Shown here piece after piece: positions 17,645 through 25,387 of a stretch of 48,398 nt of DNA (position 1 is its first letter; each line of letters opens with the position of its first letter). The notes under the pieces were generated by a model. The model was not told the origin of the DNA. It worked only from the letters and a program-made list of their open reading frames with translations, and ran no database searches. The stretch comes from Acidimicrobiaceae bacterium (GTDB lineage: Bacteria; Actinomycetota; Acidimicrobiia; Acidimicrobiales; RAAP-2), in contig PMOI01000004.1 in assembly GCA_003162475.1 (NCBI GenBank), positions 59,121 through 107,518 on the forward strand, given 5' to 3'. Both the position numbers and the translations under genes were made by a program.

Positions 17645-18651
17645 TGCCAGTACCTCTGCGGCAAAACATACGAATCGGCACCCACCTTCTAAAGCACCGT
17701 CTGAAGAAGACCAAGTTCTACCCTTTCATTGTCGAGATCGAACCGCTCTTCGCGTGCAACTTGTCGTGCCCCGGATGCGGAAAGATCCAGCACCCGACGG
17801 AGGTCCTGCGTCAGCGTCTGTCCGTCGAGGACATCATCAACGCCGTCGAAGAGAGCGGCACGCCAATGGTGTCAATCGCCGGTGGTGAGCCGCTACTGCA
17901 CCCCGACATCGCCAACATCGTCGACGAGCTCATCAAGCGCAAGATTTACGTGTACCTCTGTACGAACGCGGTACTGCTTCGTCGCCGCATCGACAAGTTC
18001 ACCCCGTCGCGGTACTTCTCGTGGGTCATCCACATGGACGGGCTCCAAGAACGCCACGACCTCGCCGTCAATCGCTACGGTGTGTTCGACGAAGCGGTGG
18101 CCGCGATCAAGGAAGCGAAGTCGCGCGGTTTTCGCGTCTGCACGAACTCGACGTTCTTCAGCACCGACGCGCCCAAGACCGTGCGCGACGTCCTCGACTT
18201 CTTGAACGACGACGTCAAAGTCGACGCGATGATGATCTCACCGGCCTTCGCGTACGAGAAAGCTCCCGACCAGGAGAACTTCCTCGGTGTCGAACAGACG
18301 CGCGAACTCTTCAAAGAGGCGTTCGCCGACGGTCACCGAAAGAAGTGGCGTCTCAATCACTCGCCGTTGTTCTTGGACTTCCTCGAAGGCAAGATGGACT
18401 TCCAGTGCACGGCGTGGGGGATTCCGAGTTACTCGGTCTTTGGCTGGCAACGTCCGTGTTACCTCATGGCCGACGGTTACGCGACGAGTTACAAAGAGCT
18501 CGTGGAGACGACCGACTGGTCGGCCTACGGGCGTGGCCGCGACCCCCGATGCGAGAACTGCATGGCGCACTGCGGCTACGAGCCGACCGCCGTCATCGCG
18601 AGCATGGACTCGCTGCGCCAGTCGCTACGCGCGCTACTCAGTACGCGCTAA
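17644..18651 (+). CDS. hpnH: Adenosylhopane synthase HpnH (radical SAM)
   Basis: A 335-residue radical SAM enzyme that adds the 5'-deoxyadenosyl radical to diploptene, the first side-chain step toward C35 hopanoids. The [4Fe-4S] motif is CNLSCPGC with Cys38, Cys42 and Cys45, followed by SIAGGEPLLHPD, the GGEP motif that binds SAM. A C-terminal SPASM-like cysteine set occurs in RCENCMAHCGYEPTAV. ATG at 17644 shares one base with the fusion gene's TAA, so translation is coupled. HpnH makes the substrate that the HpnG domain upstream then cleaves. The operon ends 33 nt before the convergent SIMPL gene. Confidence 0.93.
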   Translation: MPVPLRQNIRIGTHLLKHRLKKTKFYPFIVEIEPLFACNLSCPGCGKIQHPTEVLRQRLSVEDIINAVEESGTPMVSIAGGEPLLHPDIANIVDELIKRKIYVYLCTNAVLLRRRIDKFTPSRYFSWVIHMDGLQERHDLAVNRYGVFDEAVAAIKEAKSRGFRVCTNSTFFSTDAPKTVRDVLDFLNDDVKVDAMMISPAFAYEKAPDQENFLGVEQTRELFKEAFADGHRKKWRLNHSPLFLDFLEGKMDFQCTAWGIPSYSVFGWQRPCYLMADGYATSYKELVETTDWSAYGRGRDPRCENCMAHCGYEPTAVIASMDSLRQSLRALLSTR

Positions 18652-18683
18652 GTCTCTTCGCGTTGGCGAACGATCGTGCTTGA

Positions 18684-19475
18684 TTAACTGCTCAAGTGGT
18701 AGACGACGCTGACCTGCACGTTGATCGACTGCGATCCGGCCTGAATCGGCACTGACCCCGTCGCCGCCTTCAGTGACGTCGCCACCGGGTAGAAGACGCC
18801 GCCCGTGCCGGTGTTCTCCTGGTCGGTGACGCGTGCGATCGAGCCCACCGTGGTGTCGGCGCCCTTGGCGATCTGTGTCGCCTCGGTGTGGGCGTTTTGA
18901 ATGGCGCGTGCGCGCGCCGAGGCGAGCAACTTCGACTGATTCGAGATAGAGAAGGTCACGCCGTTCAGTTGGATGTTGTTACCAACCGCGTTGGCCGCGG
19001 CGTCGAGGGCGGCGCCCGCGCTCTTGAGTTTGTGGGTCGTGACGTTCAAGTTATCCTGCACCGTGAAGCCGGTGATAGCACCGCCCTGGCTGGTGTTCGC
19101 GTAGATGTTGAGCCCCGAGGTCTGCATGTTCTTCTTGAGGATGCCGTGGCTCAGGAGCGACGACTCGAGCATGTTCATCTGCGTGTTGTTCTCGGCGAGG
19201 GCCGATTTCGCGCTCACGGCCACGTTCTGTACGCCGATCTCAAAACTCATGGTGTCGGGCTTGCTCGTCACCGTGCCCGAGCCGGTAACCGAGATGGTCG
19301 CGCCCGACGAAGAGCTGGCGTGACCCAGCGACTCACCAATGAAGGCGATGGCGGCGATGACCGCGGCGAAGACGATGAGAAAAGCGAATCGCGGACCGCG
19401 GCGCCGACCTCTCGGGTTCCAGTGGTCGTGATCGTGGTGCGCCTGGTCAGTGCTCGCGTCGTGGTGATCGCTCAC
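18684..19475 (-). CDS. SIMPL-domain (DUF541) membrane-anchored protein
   Basis: A 263-residue protein with a cytoplasmic His/Asp-rich start (DHHDASTDQAHHDHDHW), one membrane helix (FAFLIVFAAVIAAIAFIG) and an external SIMPL domain from ISVTGSGTVTSKPDTMSF to the C-terminus. SIMPL domains are periplasmic or surface modules of unclear biochemical role. I chose GTG at 19475 because AAGGAG lies a few nucleotides upstream on the minus strand; the frame is open further upstream without support. TTGACA at 19542-19547 (minus) could be its -35 element. It is convergent with the hopanoid operon. The His-rich segment is cytoplasmic and might bind metal; this is a guess. Confidence 0.8.
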   Translation of the reverse strand: MSDHHDASTDQAHHDHDHWNPRGRRRGPRFAFLIVFAAVIAAIAFIGESLGHASSSSGATISVTGSGTVTSKPDTMSFEIGVQNVAVSAKSALAENNTQMNMLESSLLSHGILKKNMQTSGLNIYANTSQGGAITGFTVQDNLNVTTHKLKSAGAALDAAANAVGNNIQLNGVTFSISNQSKLLASARARAIQNAHTEATQIAKGADTTVGSIARVTDQENTGTGGVFYPVATSLKAATGSVPIQAGSQSINVQVSVVYHLSS

Positions 19476-19672
19476 GTTGTCTCCTTGGTGGGAACGACGG
19501 GTGTCGTTCGTCTCGGTACCTACTGCTGTCTTACTGCACGTTGTCAATCGACGACGAGACCAAACTTGGATCGTCACGAGGAACCTATCCTCGAGCTGAA
19601 CCCGCCTGGCTCTCTACTTACTTACTGTCGCGCCAAGCGAGAAACTTTCAGTGAGGTTGTGAATCGTGTTCC

Positions 19673-20974
19673 TTACGGAACAAAGGAACGCACCACGGCC
19701 GTGAAGTCGTCCGATCGCTCTTCCCAGTTGCGGTACTGGTCGAAGCTCGGCGCCGCGGGGGAGAGAAGGACCACTCCGCCGTTGACGAGTGAAGTCCTCG
19801 CCAGTTGGACGGCCTCACTCATGCGCTCGGCGTGGAGTTGCGCGACGTCAGAGCGCTCGGCGAGTGCCGTGCCGAGTCGGCGTCCCGCGTCGCCCATGGT
19901 GACGAGCGCGGTGAACTGTTGTCGCGCGGCGAGGGCGCTCGCGAGTTCGTCGTAGTCAACGCCGCGGTCGAAGCCCCCGGCGATGAGCGCTACTGGCTCG
20001 TCGATGAAGACTTCGAGGGCCGCCACCGTCGGCAGGACCGACGTCGCCAACCCGTCGTCGACGTAGCGAAGCGTTGCGCCGTTGATGGCCTCTTTCGCCA
20101 CGAGCGTGAGCCGGCCCCGTAGTGGTTCGAAGCGATGAGACTCCTTTTCGACCGCGGCGCGTAGGTCGCTGGCGTCGACGCCCGTGAGCGTTTCGACGGC
20201 GGCGAGCGCGAGGGCCACGTTGGAGTTGTTGTGTGCGCCGATGAGTCCGAGCGACGCGGCGAGGTGGCCCGTGTCACTCTCGACGAAGCGCAGTTCTCCG
20301 CCGAGTTGCTCTTGGATCTGGCGAAAGGTGACGTTGTCGGGCACCAACGTGTGATGCGCGCCCTCGGCGCGCGTCAGCGAGAGCTTGTCGTCGTGGTACT
20401 GCTCTAGAGAACCGTGCCAGTCGAGGTGGTCGGCGCCGAGCGACGTCACGACCACGACGCCCGGCGCTACGTCAAGATCGACGCACTGAAAGCTCGACAC
20501 TTCGAGCACGAGCCATCCCTTTGACGTGTCGACGGCCGGGTCGTAGGGGGGTTGGCCGATGTTGCCGAGTCGCTGGGCCTCTTCGCCCACGCAGTGCAAG
20601 AAGAACGTGACGAGGGCGGTGGTCGTCGACTTGCCCTTCGTACCCGTCAGGGCCACGACGCGCGACCGGTCCGTTTCGTGCAGCCAGAGGTTGAGGGCGG
20701 ACGTGACCGTCACCCCGTGGAACTCGAGGTTCACGACGTCGTCGCGTCGCCTCGGAATGCCGGGGCTCTTTAACACGACCTCACAGCCGAGGAGTGCGTC
20801 GAGCCCGCCATCGTTCGTGACGAGGACGTCGGGACCGAGTCCCGGCGCGTCGTCGACGACGACGAGTTCGCTGACACCGTGGAGTCGTCGAACGGTCGCG
20901 TGCCCCTCCACGCCGTAGCCGAAGACGCCGACGCGCCTTCCCGCGAGGTCAGCGAAGCCAGTGGGCCGGAACAC
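19673..20974 (-). CDS. murD: MurD-like UDP-MurNAc-L-Ala:glutamate ligase (candidate MurD2)
   Basis: A 433-residue Mur ligase. It has an N-terminal UDP-binding Rossmann-like domain (RRVGVFGYGVEGHAT), the ATP P-loop GTKGKSTT at residues 111-118, the magnesium region LEVSSFQ and GADHLDWHGSLEQYHDDKLSL, and GAHNNSNVALALAA. This is the MurD order. GTG at 20974 overlaps the upstream epimerase gene by 26 nt and has AAGGA 8 nt upstream on the minus strand. Its pairing with a MurL-like epimerase suggests that it adds L-glutamate, which the neighbour then inverts, instead of adding D-glutamate directly. A standard D-Glu ligase is the alternative. Confidence 0.82.
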   Translation of the reverse strand: MFRPTGFADLAGRRVGVFGYGVEGHATVRRLHGVSELVVVDDAPGLGPDVLVTNDGGLDALLGCEVVLKSPGIPRRRDDVVNLEFHGVTVTSALNLWLHETDRSRVVALTGTKGKSTTTALVTFFLHCVGEEAQRLGNIGQPPYDPAVDTSKGWLVLEVSSFQCVDLDVAPGVVVVTSLGADHLDWHGSLEQYHDDKLSLTRAEGAHHTLVPDNVTFRQIQEQLGGELRFVESDTGHLAASLGLIGAHNNSNVALALAAVETLTGVDASDLRAAVEKESHRFEPLRGRLTLVAKEAINGATLRYVDDGLATSVLPTVAALEVFIDEPVALIAGGFDRGVDYDELASALAARQQFTALVTMGDAGRRLGTALAERSDVAQLHAERMSEAVQLARTSLVNGGVVLLSPAAPSFDQYRNWEERSDDFTAVVRSFVP

Positions 20975-22265
20975 GGCTGGGTCCTTGGGTGATGAGGAGT
21001 TCTTCGAAGGTTCGATCGGGCCGCACCTCGTTGGCTAAGGCACGCAGGAACTCGACGTCGGCCCATTCGCTCATCTGGGCAACCTTCGCGAGGGCGACCG
21101 CGCTCTCGTCGGGGTCCCCAACGCACTCGAAGGGTTTGAAGCTCACCCCTTCGCCGACGAGCACGCGAAGCTGGTCTTCGCGGGCCGGGTCACTCAGTGG
21201 TTCGTGGGCGAAGATGTCGCGCAGGCTCGCGCGCGTAAGAAAGGGCGCGAGCATCAAGTTGATGAAGAGACACTTGTCGCACTCGCCGCACCACGCGTCG
21301 AGACGACGGTCGAGACGTTGGCTGAACGCGCGGTTACAACTGCGAAAGACGTGGTGGTACTGCGTGAGGCGGCTGAAGATCTCGGCCACCCAGATTTCGC
21401 TGCGATCGCGCAGGAAACTCGCGACCACGAAGTCGAGGCCCACCCGTTCACTCAAGGCGTCAGCGAGGAGTTGCTCGGCGTCCCAGGACTTGCTCCATTG
21501 GTGATTGACGTCGAGGTCGTGCCAGCGAAGGTTGATCGCGGAGGACGAGTGTTCGTTACTCATCGCGACCCCGCCGCGACCCGTGGCGAGCGCGGCCACG
21601 GCGCTTAGGAGCGTCACCATCGCCGTCACGGGGACGTGGCCGTTATAGAAGGTGTCGTCGCCACTCAGTATCTGCTCGTCGAGCACGCGCGTGGCGCGAA
21701 CGACCTCCAGATTCGTCACGGCGGCCGTAGCTTCGAGCGGCGCGAAGCGGCCAGCGGGGGGACTGACGACGAAGAGTGCCTGGTCGAGACGGTCGTTGAG
21801 TTGCGACGTCGTGACCACCGAGTCGATGCCGCCGCCAAAAGGGACGAGCACGCGCTCGCGGTTCGTGTCGGGCGTTACGGCGCGCACTGGCTCGCCTCCG
21901 ACGATCTCTACGTCGTCGAGGTCGATTTCGTTCTTGAACGCAAACTCCGCGAGCCCCTCGCGCAGAGCGGCGGCCAGGAGGTTTCGGCCGCTCTCGCCGA
22001 GCGGCGTCGATCCCACGTCGACGCGATGGGCCGCGCCGGCCTTGTAGTACGAAAGACCGGCGATGAGAAACCAGAGTTCGGCAACTTCTTTCACGCCCGG
22101 CCTGAGGAGCGTGTCGACGCCCTCGAACGTGACGGCCTCGACGAAGGTTCGCCCGTCGAGCTCGTAGGTCCCCGTCAGCGTCGTGTCGTTGATCTCGAGT
22201 GCGACGTAACGAAAGTTCTCGGCGCGCTGAAGTGCTTGTTTCGGCTCGTCCATGACGTTCTTCAT
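20949..22265 (-). CDS. murL: MurL-like UDP-MurNAc-L-Ala-L-Glu epimerase
   Basis: A 438-residue protein matching the MurL family as I know it: an ATP-dependent enzyme that epimerises the terminal L-glutamate of UDP-MurNAc-L-Ala-L-Glu to D-glutamate, bypassing glutamate racemase. It has a PP-loop-like ATP motif, LVPFGGGIDSVVTT (GGGIDS at residues 144-149), SNEHSSSAINLRWHDLDVNHQWSKSW, and a cysteine cluster CGECDKC (Cys326, 329, 332). ATG at 22265 follows the pgeF stop by 1 nt; ATG at 22253 is also possible. It overlaps the MurD-like gene, and that link is the best support for the assignment. I identify the family by pattern, not by alignment. Confidence 0.72.
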   Translation of the reverse strand: MKNVMDEPKQALQRAENFRYVALEINDTTLTGTYELDGRTFVEAVTFEGVDTLLRPGVKEVAELWFLIAGLSYYKAGAAHRVDVGSTPLGESGRNLLAAALREGLAEFAFKNEIDLDDVEIVGGEPVRAVTPDTNRERVLVPFGGGIDSVVTTSQLNDRLDQALFVVSPPAGRFAPLEATAAVTNLEVVRATRVLDEQILSGDDTFYNGHVPVTAMVTLLSAVAALATGRGGVAMSNEHSSSAINLRWHDLDVNHQWSKSWDAEQLLADALSERVGLDFVVASFLRDRSEIWVAEIFSRLTQYHHVFRSCNRAFSQRLDRRLDAWCGECDKCLFINLMLAPFLTRASLRDIFAHEPLSDPAREDQLRVLVGEGVSFKPFECVGDPDESAVALAKVAQMSEWADVEFLRALANEVRPDRTFEELLITQGPSRVPAHWLR

Positions 22266-22266
22266 G

Positions 22267-23034
22267 TTACGGGGCCCACTTCGCGACGAGAGCGAACCGA
22301 CCGCACGGTCTCGCCGCTCGATCACTGAAAAAGATCTCGCCCCCGTCGGTGACCTGTTGGCTTCGCACGATGAACTCATCACGCACGCCCGAGTGCGTGA
22401 GCTGGCGTGTCGCGACGTGGCGCAGGTCGAGACGCGATCGGTCGCCGCCGTCGGCCACGAGTGCCCCGGGAACGTCGTGGAAATGTTCGGCGACTTCGGG
22501 ACCGACTTGGTAACTCTCGCGCGAAATGGACGGACCGAGAAAGACGTGCACCGTCGTGGCGTCGTCGAAGTGACGAAGCGCCTCGGCGAGAACGCCGCGG
22601 CGCAGCCCGCGCCAACCGGCGTGCACGAGGGCGAATCGATTGGACGACGCGTCGACCAAGAGCAGCGGCACGCAGTCGGCGACGAGTATCGCGAGCGCCA
22701 CGTCGTCGCGGTCGTCGCTGATGAGGGCGTCGGCCTCGCTCGATGGCGTCACGGACGAGGCGTCGAGCACGTCGGCACCGTGTACTTGTCTGACCGTGAC
22801 GAGTCGCGTCACGTCGACGCCAACGGCGATCGCCACACGACGGCGGTTCTCACTCACGTCCTCCAGCCGGTCGCCCACGTGATCACCGAGATTCAGCGTG
22901 TCGTAGGGCGACGAGCTCGCTCCTCCGAATCGGTCGGTGACGAACGCGTCGACGCCGAAGGCCCGGACACTCTCGACGGGGTAGACCGTGAGCGATCCGC
23001 GCTGTTCGGCGCTGAGAACTACGTCGCTTGGCAC
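22267..23034 (-). CDS. pgeF: PgeF/YfiH family protein (multicopper-oxidase-like purine nucleoside enzyme)
   Basis: A 255-residue DUF152/YfiH protein. Family members act as purine nucleoside phosphorylases/adenosine deaminases with a zinc site, and E. coli PgeF is linked to peptidoglycan precursor editing. The signatures are TVRQVHGADV, ILVADCVPLLLVD, LVHAGWRGLRRGV and a C-terminal FFSDRAARPCGRFA. The zinc-binding His and Cys of these motifs are all present. It lies directly upstream of murL (1 nt), and its start overlaps the zur-like stop by 16 nt. A link to cell-wall metabolism therefore fits both its family and its place. Start codon 23034 rests on frame and length only. Confidence 0.85.
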   Translation of the reverse strand: MPSDVVLSAEQRGSLTVYPVESVRAFGVDAFVTDRFGGASSSPYDTLNLGDHVGDRLEDVSENRRRVAIAVGVDVTRLVTVRQVHGADVLDASSVTPSSEADALISDDRDDVALAILVADCVPLLLVDASSNRFALVHAGWRGLRRGVLAEALRHFDDATTVHVFLGPSISRESYQVGPEVAEHFHDVPGALVADGGDRSRLDLRHVATRQLTHSGVRDEFIVRSQQVTDGGEIFFSDRAARPCGRFALVAKWAP

Positions 23035-23522
23035 GCGGCGCAGTGTCCGATCACGTCCAGCGCGTGCGACAGTGGCTCGAACCCTTGTTGGACGGTGAGT
23101 TCGTCGACCATGGACATCACCGTACGTTCAAAGGCGGGACTGGGGGTCACGTCGATGACCTTGCCGCAAAGAGAACAGAGGAGATGGTGATGGTGATGGG
23201 TCAAATCCTCGGCGAGCTCGAAGCGGGCGAACTCATCGCTGGTGGCTATTCGTCGCACGACGCCAGCTCGTTCCAGATCGGAGAGATGGCGGTAGGCGGA
23301 GCTCCTCGGCACGTCGGGAATGGCCCCGGAGATATCGGAGATGCTCATGGGGCGCCCAAATGACGCCAAAAGTTCGATGACGGCCTGGCGACCAGCGGTG
23401 TAGCGCTGGTCGGTTCTCACCAGATGGATCGCCACGAGCTCGTGAAGGTTCTCGATTGGCGTCGAAGCCCGTGTCGCCGCGTTTTTCTTCGTCGTGTCCT
23501 GACGTTGGCGAACTACGGGCAT
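23019..23522 (-). CDS. zur: Fur-family repressor, Zur-like
   Basis: A 167-residue metal-dependent repressor. The winged helix lies around residues 40-92 (YTAGRQAVIELLASFGRPMSISDI... RSSAYRHLSDLERAGVVRR). The metal sites include HHHHH at 109-113, Cys116 and Cys119 (CSLCG) and Cys161 and Cys164 (HCAAC), the structural zinc pairs of Fur proteins. Divergence from a zinc-type ABC importer suggests Zur rather than Fur. It probably binds the palindrome at 23574-23588. ATG at 23522 has no ribosome binding site of its own; a 10-codon frame with a strong site overlaps it. The N-terminal 25 residues (TTKKNAATRAST) are a basic extension. Confidence 0.85.
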   Translation of the reverse strand: MPVVRQRQDTTKKNAATRASTPIENLHELVAIHLVRTDQRYTAGRQAVIELLASFGRPMSISDISGAIPDVPRSSAYRHLSDLERAGVVRRIATSDEFARFELAEDLTHHHHHLLCSLCGKVIDVTPSPAFERTVMSMVDELTVQQGFEPLSHALDVIGHCAACQAT

Positions 23523-23545
23523 TCGACTCGGTGCCGCTGGGTCAT
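23513..23545 (-). CDS. Ten-codon upstream reading frame overlapping the zur start
   Basis: On the minus strand AAGGAG at 23550-23555 precedes ATG at 23545 by 4 nt, a far better start site than zur's own. The frame encodes MTQRHRVECP and stops at TAG (23513-23515), 7 nt inside zur. It contains one His and one Cys. It could couple zur translation by reinitiation, or be chance. Confidence 0.4.
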   Translation of the reverse strand: MTQRHRVECP

Positions 23546-23573
23546 GGCACTCCTTCTCTCGTCTCAGTTGTAA

Positions 23574-23588
23574 TGAGACTCAGTCTCA
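23574..23588. promoter_or_regulatory. Perfect 7-1-7 palindrome, candidate Zur operator
   Basis: TGAGACT-C-AGTCTCA is a perfect 15-bp palindrome in the 7-1-7 geometry of Fur-family boxes. A third half-site, GTCTCA, lies at 23561-23566 and forms a second inverted pair with TGAGAC at 23574-23579. The palindrome ends 3 nt before the candidate -10 of the importer gene and lies between it and zur, so it could control both directions. Confidence 0.65.
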
Positions 23589-23591
23589 ATC

Positions 23592-23597
23592 TACTCT
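23592..23597 (+). promoter_or_regulatory. Candidate -10 box (TACTCT) of the zinc importer operon
   Basis: TACTCT fits TANNNT and ends 6 nt before the ATG at 23604, where no ribosome binding site exists. A leaderless transcript starting at the ATG is likely, with the palindrome occupying the -35/-10 spacer, so a bound repressor would block the polymerase. Confidence 0.48.
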
Positions 23598-23603
23598 AGT
23601 TCC

Positions 23604-24569
23604 ATGACCAATCCAGCCCCACGCTCACGACGCCACCTCTCAGAGATCCTCGGGCGGGTGGCAATCGCTGGGGCACTTGTCGGACCGGCTTTGCTCATAG
23701 CCACCCTCTCGTCGCGCGTCGCTTCGGCCAGTACGAAGTCGGGGGTGATCAGCGCCGTGGGTGCCGAGAACGAGTACGCCAACGTGTTGAGCCAGGTCGG
23801 TGGCAAGTACGTGTCCGTCTCTTCCGTCCTCAACAACCCCAACACCGATCCCCACACCTACGAGGCGAGTCCCAGCGTGGCCCAAGCGGTGAGCCAAGCG
23901 CAGCTGATCGTCCAGAATGGCGTTGGCTACGACGCGTTCATGAACAACATCGAAGCCGCGTCGCCGAATCCCAAGAGAAAGGTGATCGTGGTCCAAGACG
24001 TGCTCGGACTGAAGGACAACACTCCTAATCCACACCTTTGGTACGACCCAAAGACGATGCCCGAAGTCGCGAGCGTGATGGCGAAGGATCTCGCCGCGCT
24101 CGAGCCGAGCCACCGCGCGTACTTTCAAACGAAACTCGCGGCCTTCATCACGTCGCTGCAGCCATTGACAACGGCCATCGCTTCGTTCAAGACCAAGTAC
24201 TCAGGCACGCGCGTCGCGGTCACCGAGCCCGTGGCTGACTACTTGCTCGTCGCCATGGGCGTCAAGATTCTCACGCCCTTCGTCTTCCAGGCCGACGTCA
24301 TGAACGGTGTCGACCCGTCGCCCGAGAACATCACGCTCGAGAAGAGTTTCTTCACCAAACACGAGGCCCAAGTGTTCTGCTACAACCAGCAGGTCGTCGA
24401 TTCGCTCACCGTCTCAGTTCGCCAGAGCGCCGAGTCAAACCACGTGCCGGTCGTTGGTGTCTACGAGACCATGCCGACACCGGGCTACGACTATCAGACG
24501 TGGATGCTGGCTGAAGTCAGTGCGATTCAACGGGCCGTGGTTCAGCACACGTCGACGAAGAAACTATGA
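23604..24569 (+). CDS. znuA: Zinc (or manganese) ABC transporter substrate-binding protein, ZnuA-like
   Basis: A 321-residue cluster A-I metal-binding protein. A signal peptide (GRVAIAGALVGPALLIATLSSRVASAS) leads to the mature domain, which opens ISAVGAENEYANVLSQVGG. Ligand histidines are in NTDPHTYE and NPHLWYDP, and EPVADYLL lies in the C-terminal lobe. There is no lipobox cysteine and no His-rich loop, so it looks secreted or held by an uncleaved signal rather than lipid-anchored, unusual for a Gram-positive. It overlaps the ATPase gene by 4 nt. Zinc is favoured by the divergent Zur-like gene; manganese cannot be excluded. Confidence 0.85.
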   Translation: MTNPAPRSRRHLSEILGRVAIAGALVGPALLIATLSSRVASASTKSGVISAVGAENEYANVLSQVGGKYVSVSSVLNNPNTDPHTYEASPSVAQAVSQAQLIVQNGVGYDAFMNNIEAASPNPKRKVIVVQDVLGLKDNTPNPHLWYDPKTMPEVASVMAKDLAALEPSHRAYFQTKLAAFITSLQPLTTAIASFKTKYSGTRVAVTEPVADYLLVAMGVKILTPFVFQADVMNGVDPSPENITLEKSFFTKHEAQVFCYNQQVVDSLTVSVRQSAESNHVPVVGVYETMPTPGYDYQTWMLAEVSAIQRAVVQHTSTKKL

Positions 24570-25381
24570 ACGCGGCCTCGATCCTCGACGTTGACGGCGT
24601 CAGTGTCACCCTCGCGGGGCGCAAGATCCTTGACGACGTGTCCTTCGAGGTCCGTGAAGGTGAGTTCACTGGATTGATCGGCTCGAACGGCGTGGGCAAG
24701 ACGACGTTGTTGCGAGCAATATTGGGGTTGCAACGTCTGGACGGTGGCGAGATTCGAATGAACGGAGCGCCGCTCGCGCAGCGAGGACGGTCACTGGGTT
24801 ACGTGCCGCAGCGGGTGCATCTTGATCCGGACGTGCCGATGCGTGCCTGGGACTTTGTCGCGCTCGGGCTCGACGCTCATCGCTACGGTTTCGCTCGGCG
24901 AACGAAGGAACAACGTGAACTCGTCGATCGGATGTTGCACGACGTCGACGCGGATCACTTCGCGAACGCCCGAGTCGGCAGCCTCTCGGGCGGGGAACAA
25001 CAAAGGGTCCTCATCGCGCACGCGCTCATCAGCCGTCCGACGTTGCTGTTGCTCGACGAGCCTCTCGCCAACCTCGATCCGCGAAGCGTCCAGGAGATCG
25101 TGACGCTGTTACACCGCGTGGCCAGCGACCACAAGGTCGCCGTCTTACTTTCGGCGCACGAGATGAACGCTCTCCTGCCGGTGATGGACCGCATCGTGTA
25201 CCTCACGAACGGCCGCGCGGCCAGCGGCACGACCGACGAAGTCGTTCGCTCGGACGTTCTGAGTGCCCTTTACGGACATCACGTCGACGTGCTCAAGTTG
25301 CACGGCCGAGTCCTCGTGGTCGCCGAGCCTGGCCAGGAGGATCGTGACATTCCCCGACACGAGACCTTCACGGTTACCTAG
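24566..25381 (+). CDS. znuC: Metal ABC transporter ATP-binding protein, ZnuC-like
   Basis: A 271-residue ABC ATPase that powers metal uptake. Walker A is GSNGVGKTT, the Q-loop is YVPQRV, the signature is LSGGEQQRVLIAHAL, Walker B is LLLLDEPLANLD, and the switch histidine is in SAHEMN. It starts at ATG 24566 within the end of the binding-protein gene (4-nt overlap) and is followed after 6 nt by the first permease. The C-terminal 40 residues (LKLHGRVLVVAEPGQEDRD) resemble the short tail of zinc/manganese ATPases. Confidence 0.9.
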   Translation: MNAASILDVDGVSVTLAGRKILDDVSFEVREGEFTGLIGSNGVGKTTLLRAILGLQRLDGGEIRMNGAPLAQRGRSLGYVPQRVHLDPDVPMRAWDFVALGLDAHRYGFARRTKEQRELVDRMLHDVDADHFANARVGSLSGGEQQRVLIAHALISRPTLLLLDEPLANLDPRSVQEIVTLLHRVASDHKVAVLLSAHEMNALLPVMDRIVYLTNGRAASGTTDEVVRSDVLSALYGHHVDVLKLHGRVLVVAEPGQEDRDIPRHETFTVT

Positions 25382-25387
25382 GTCATC

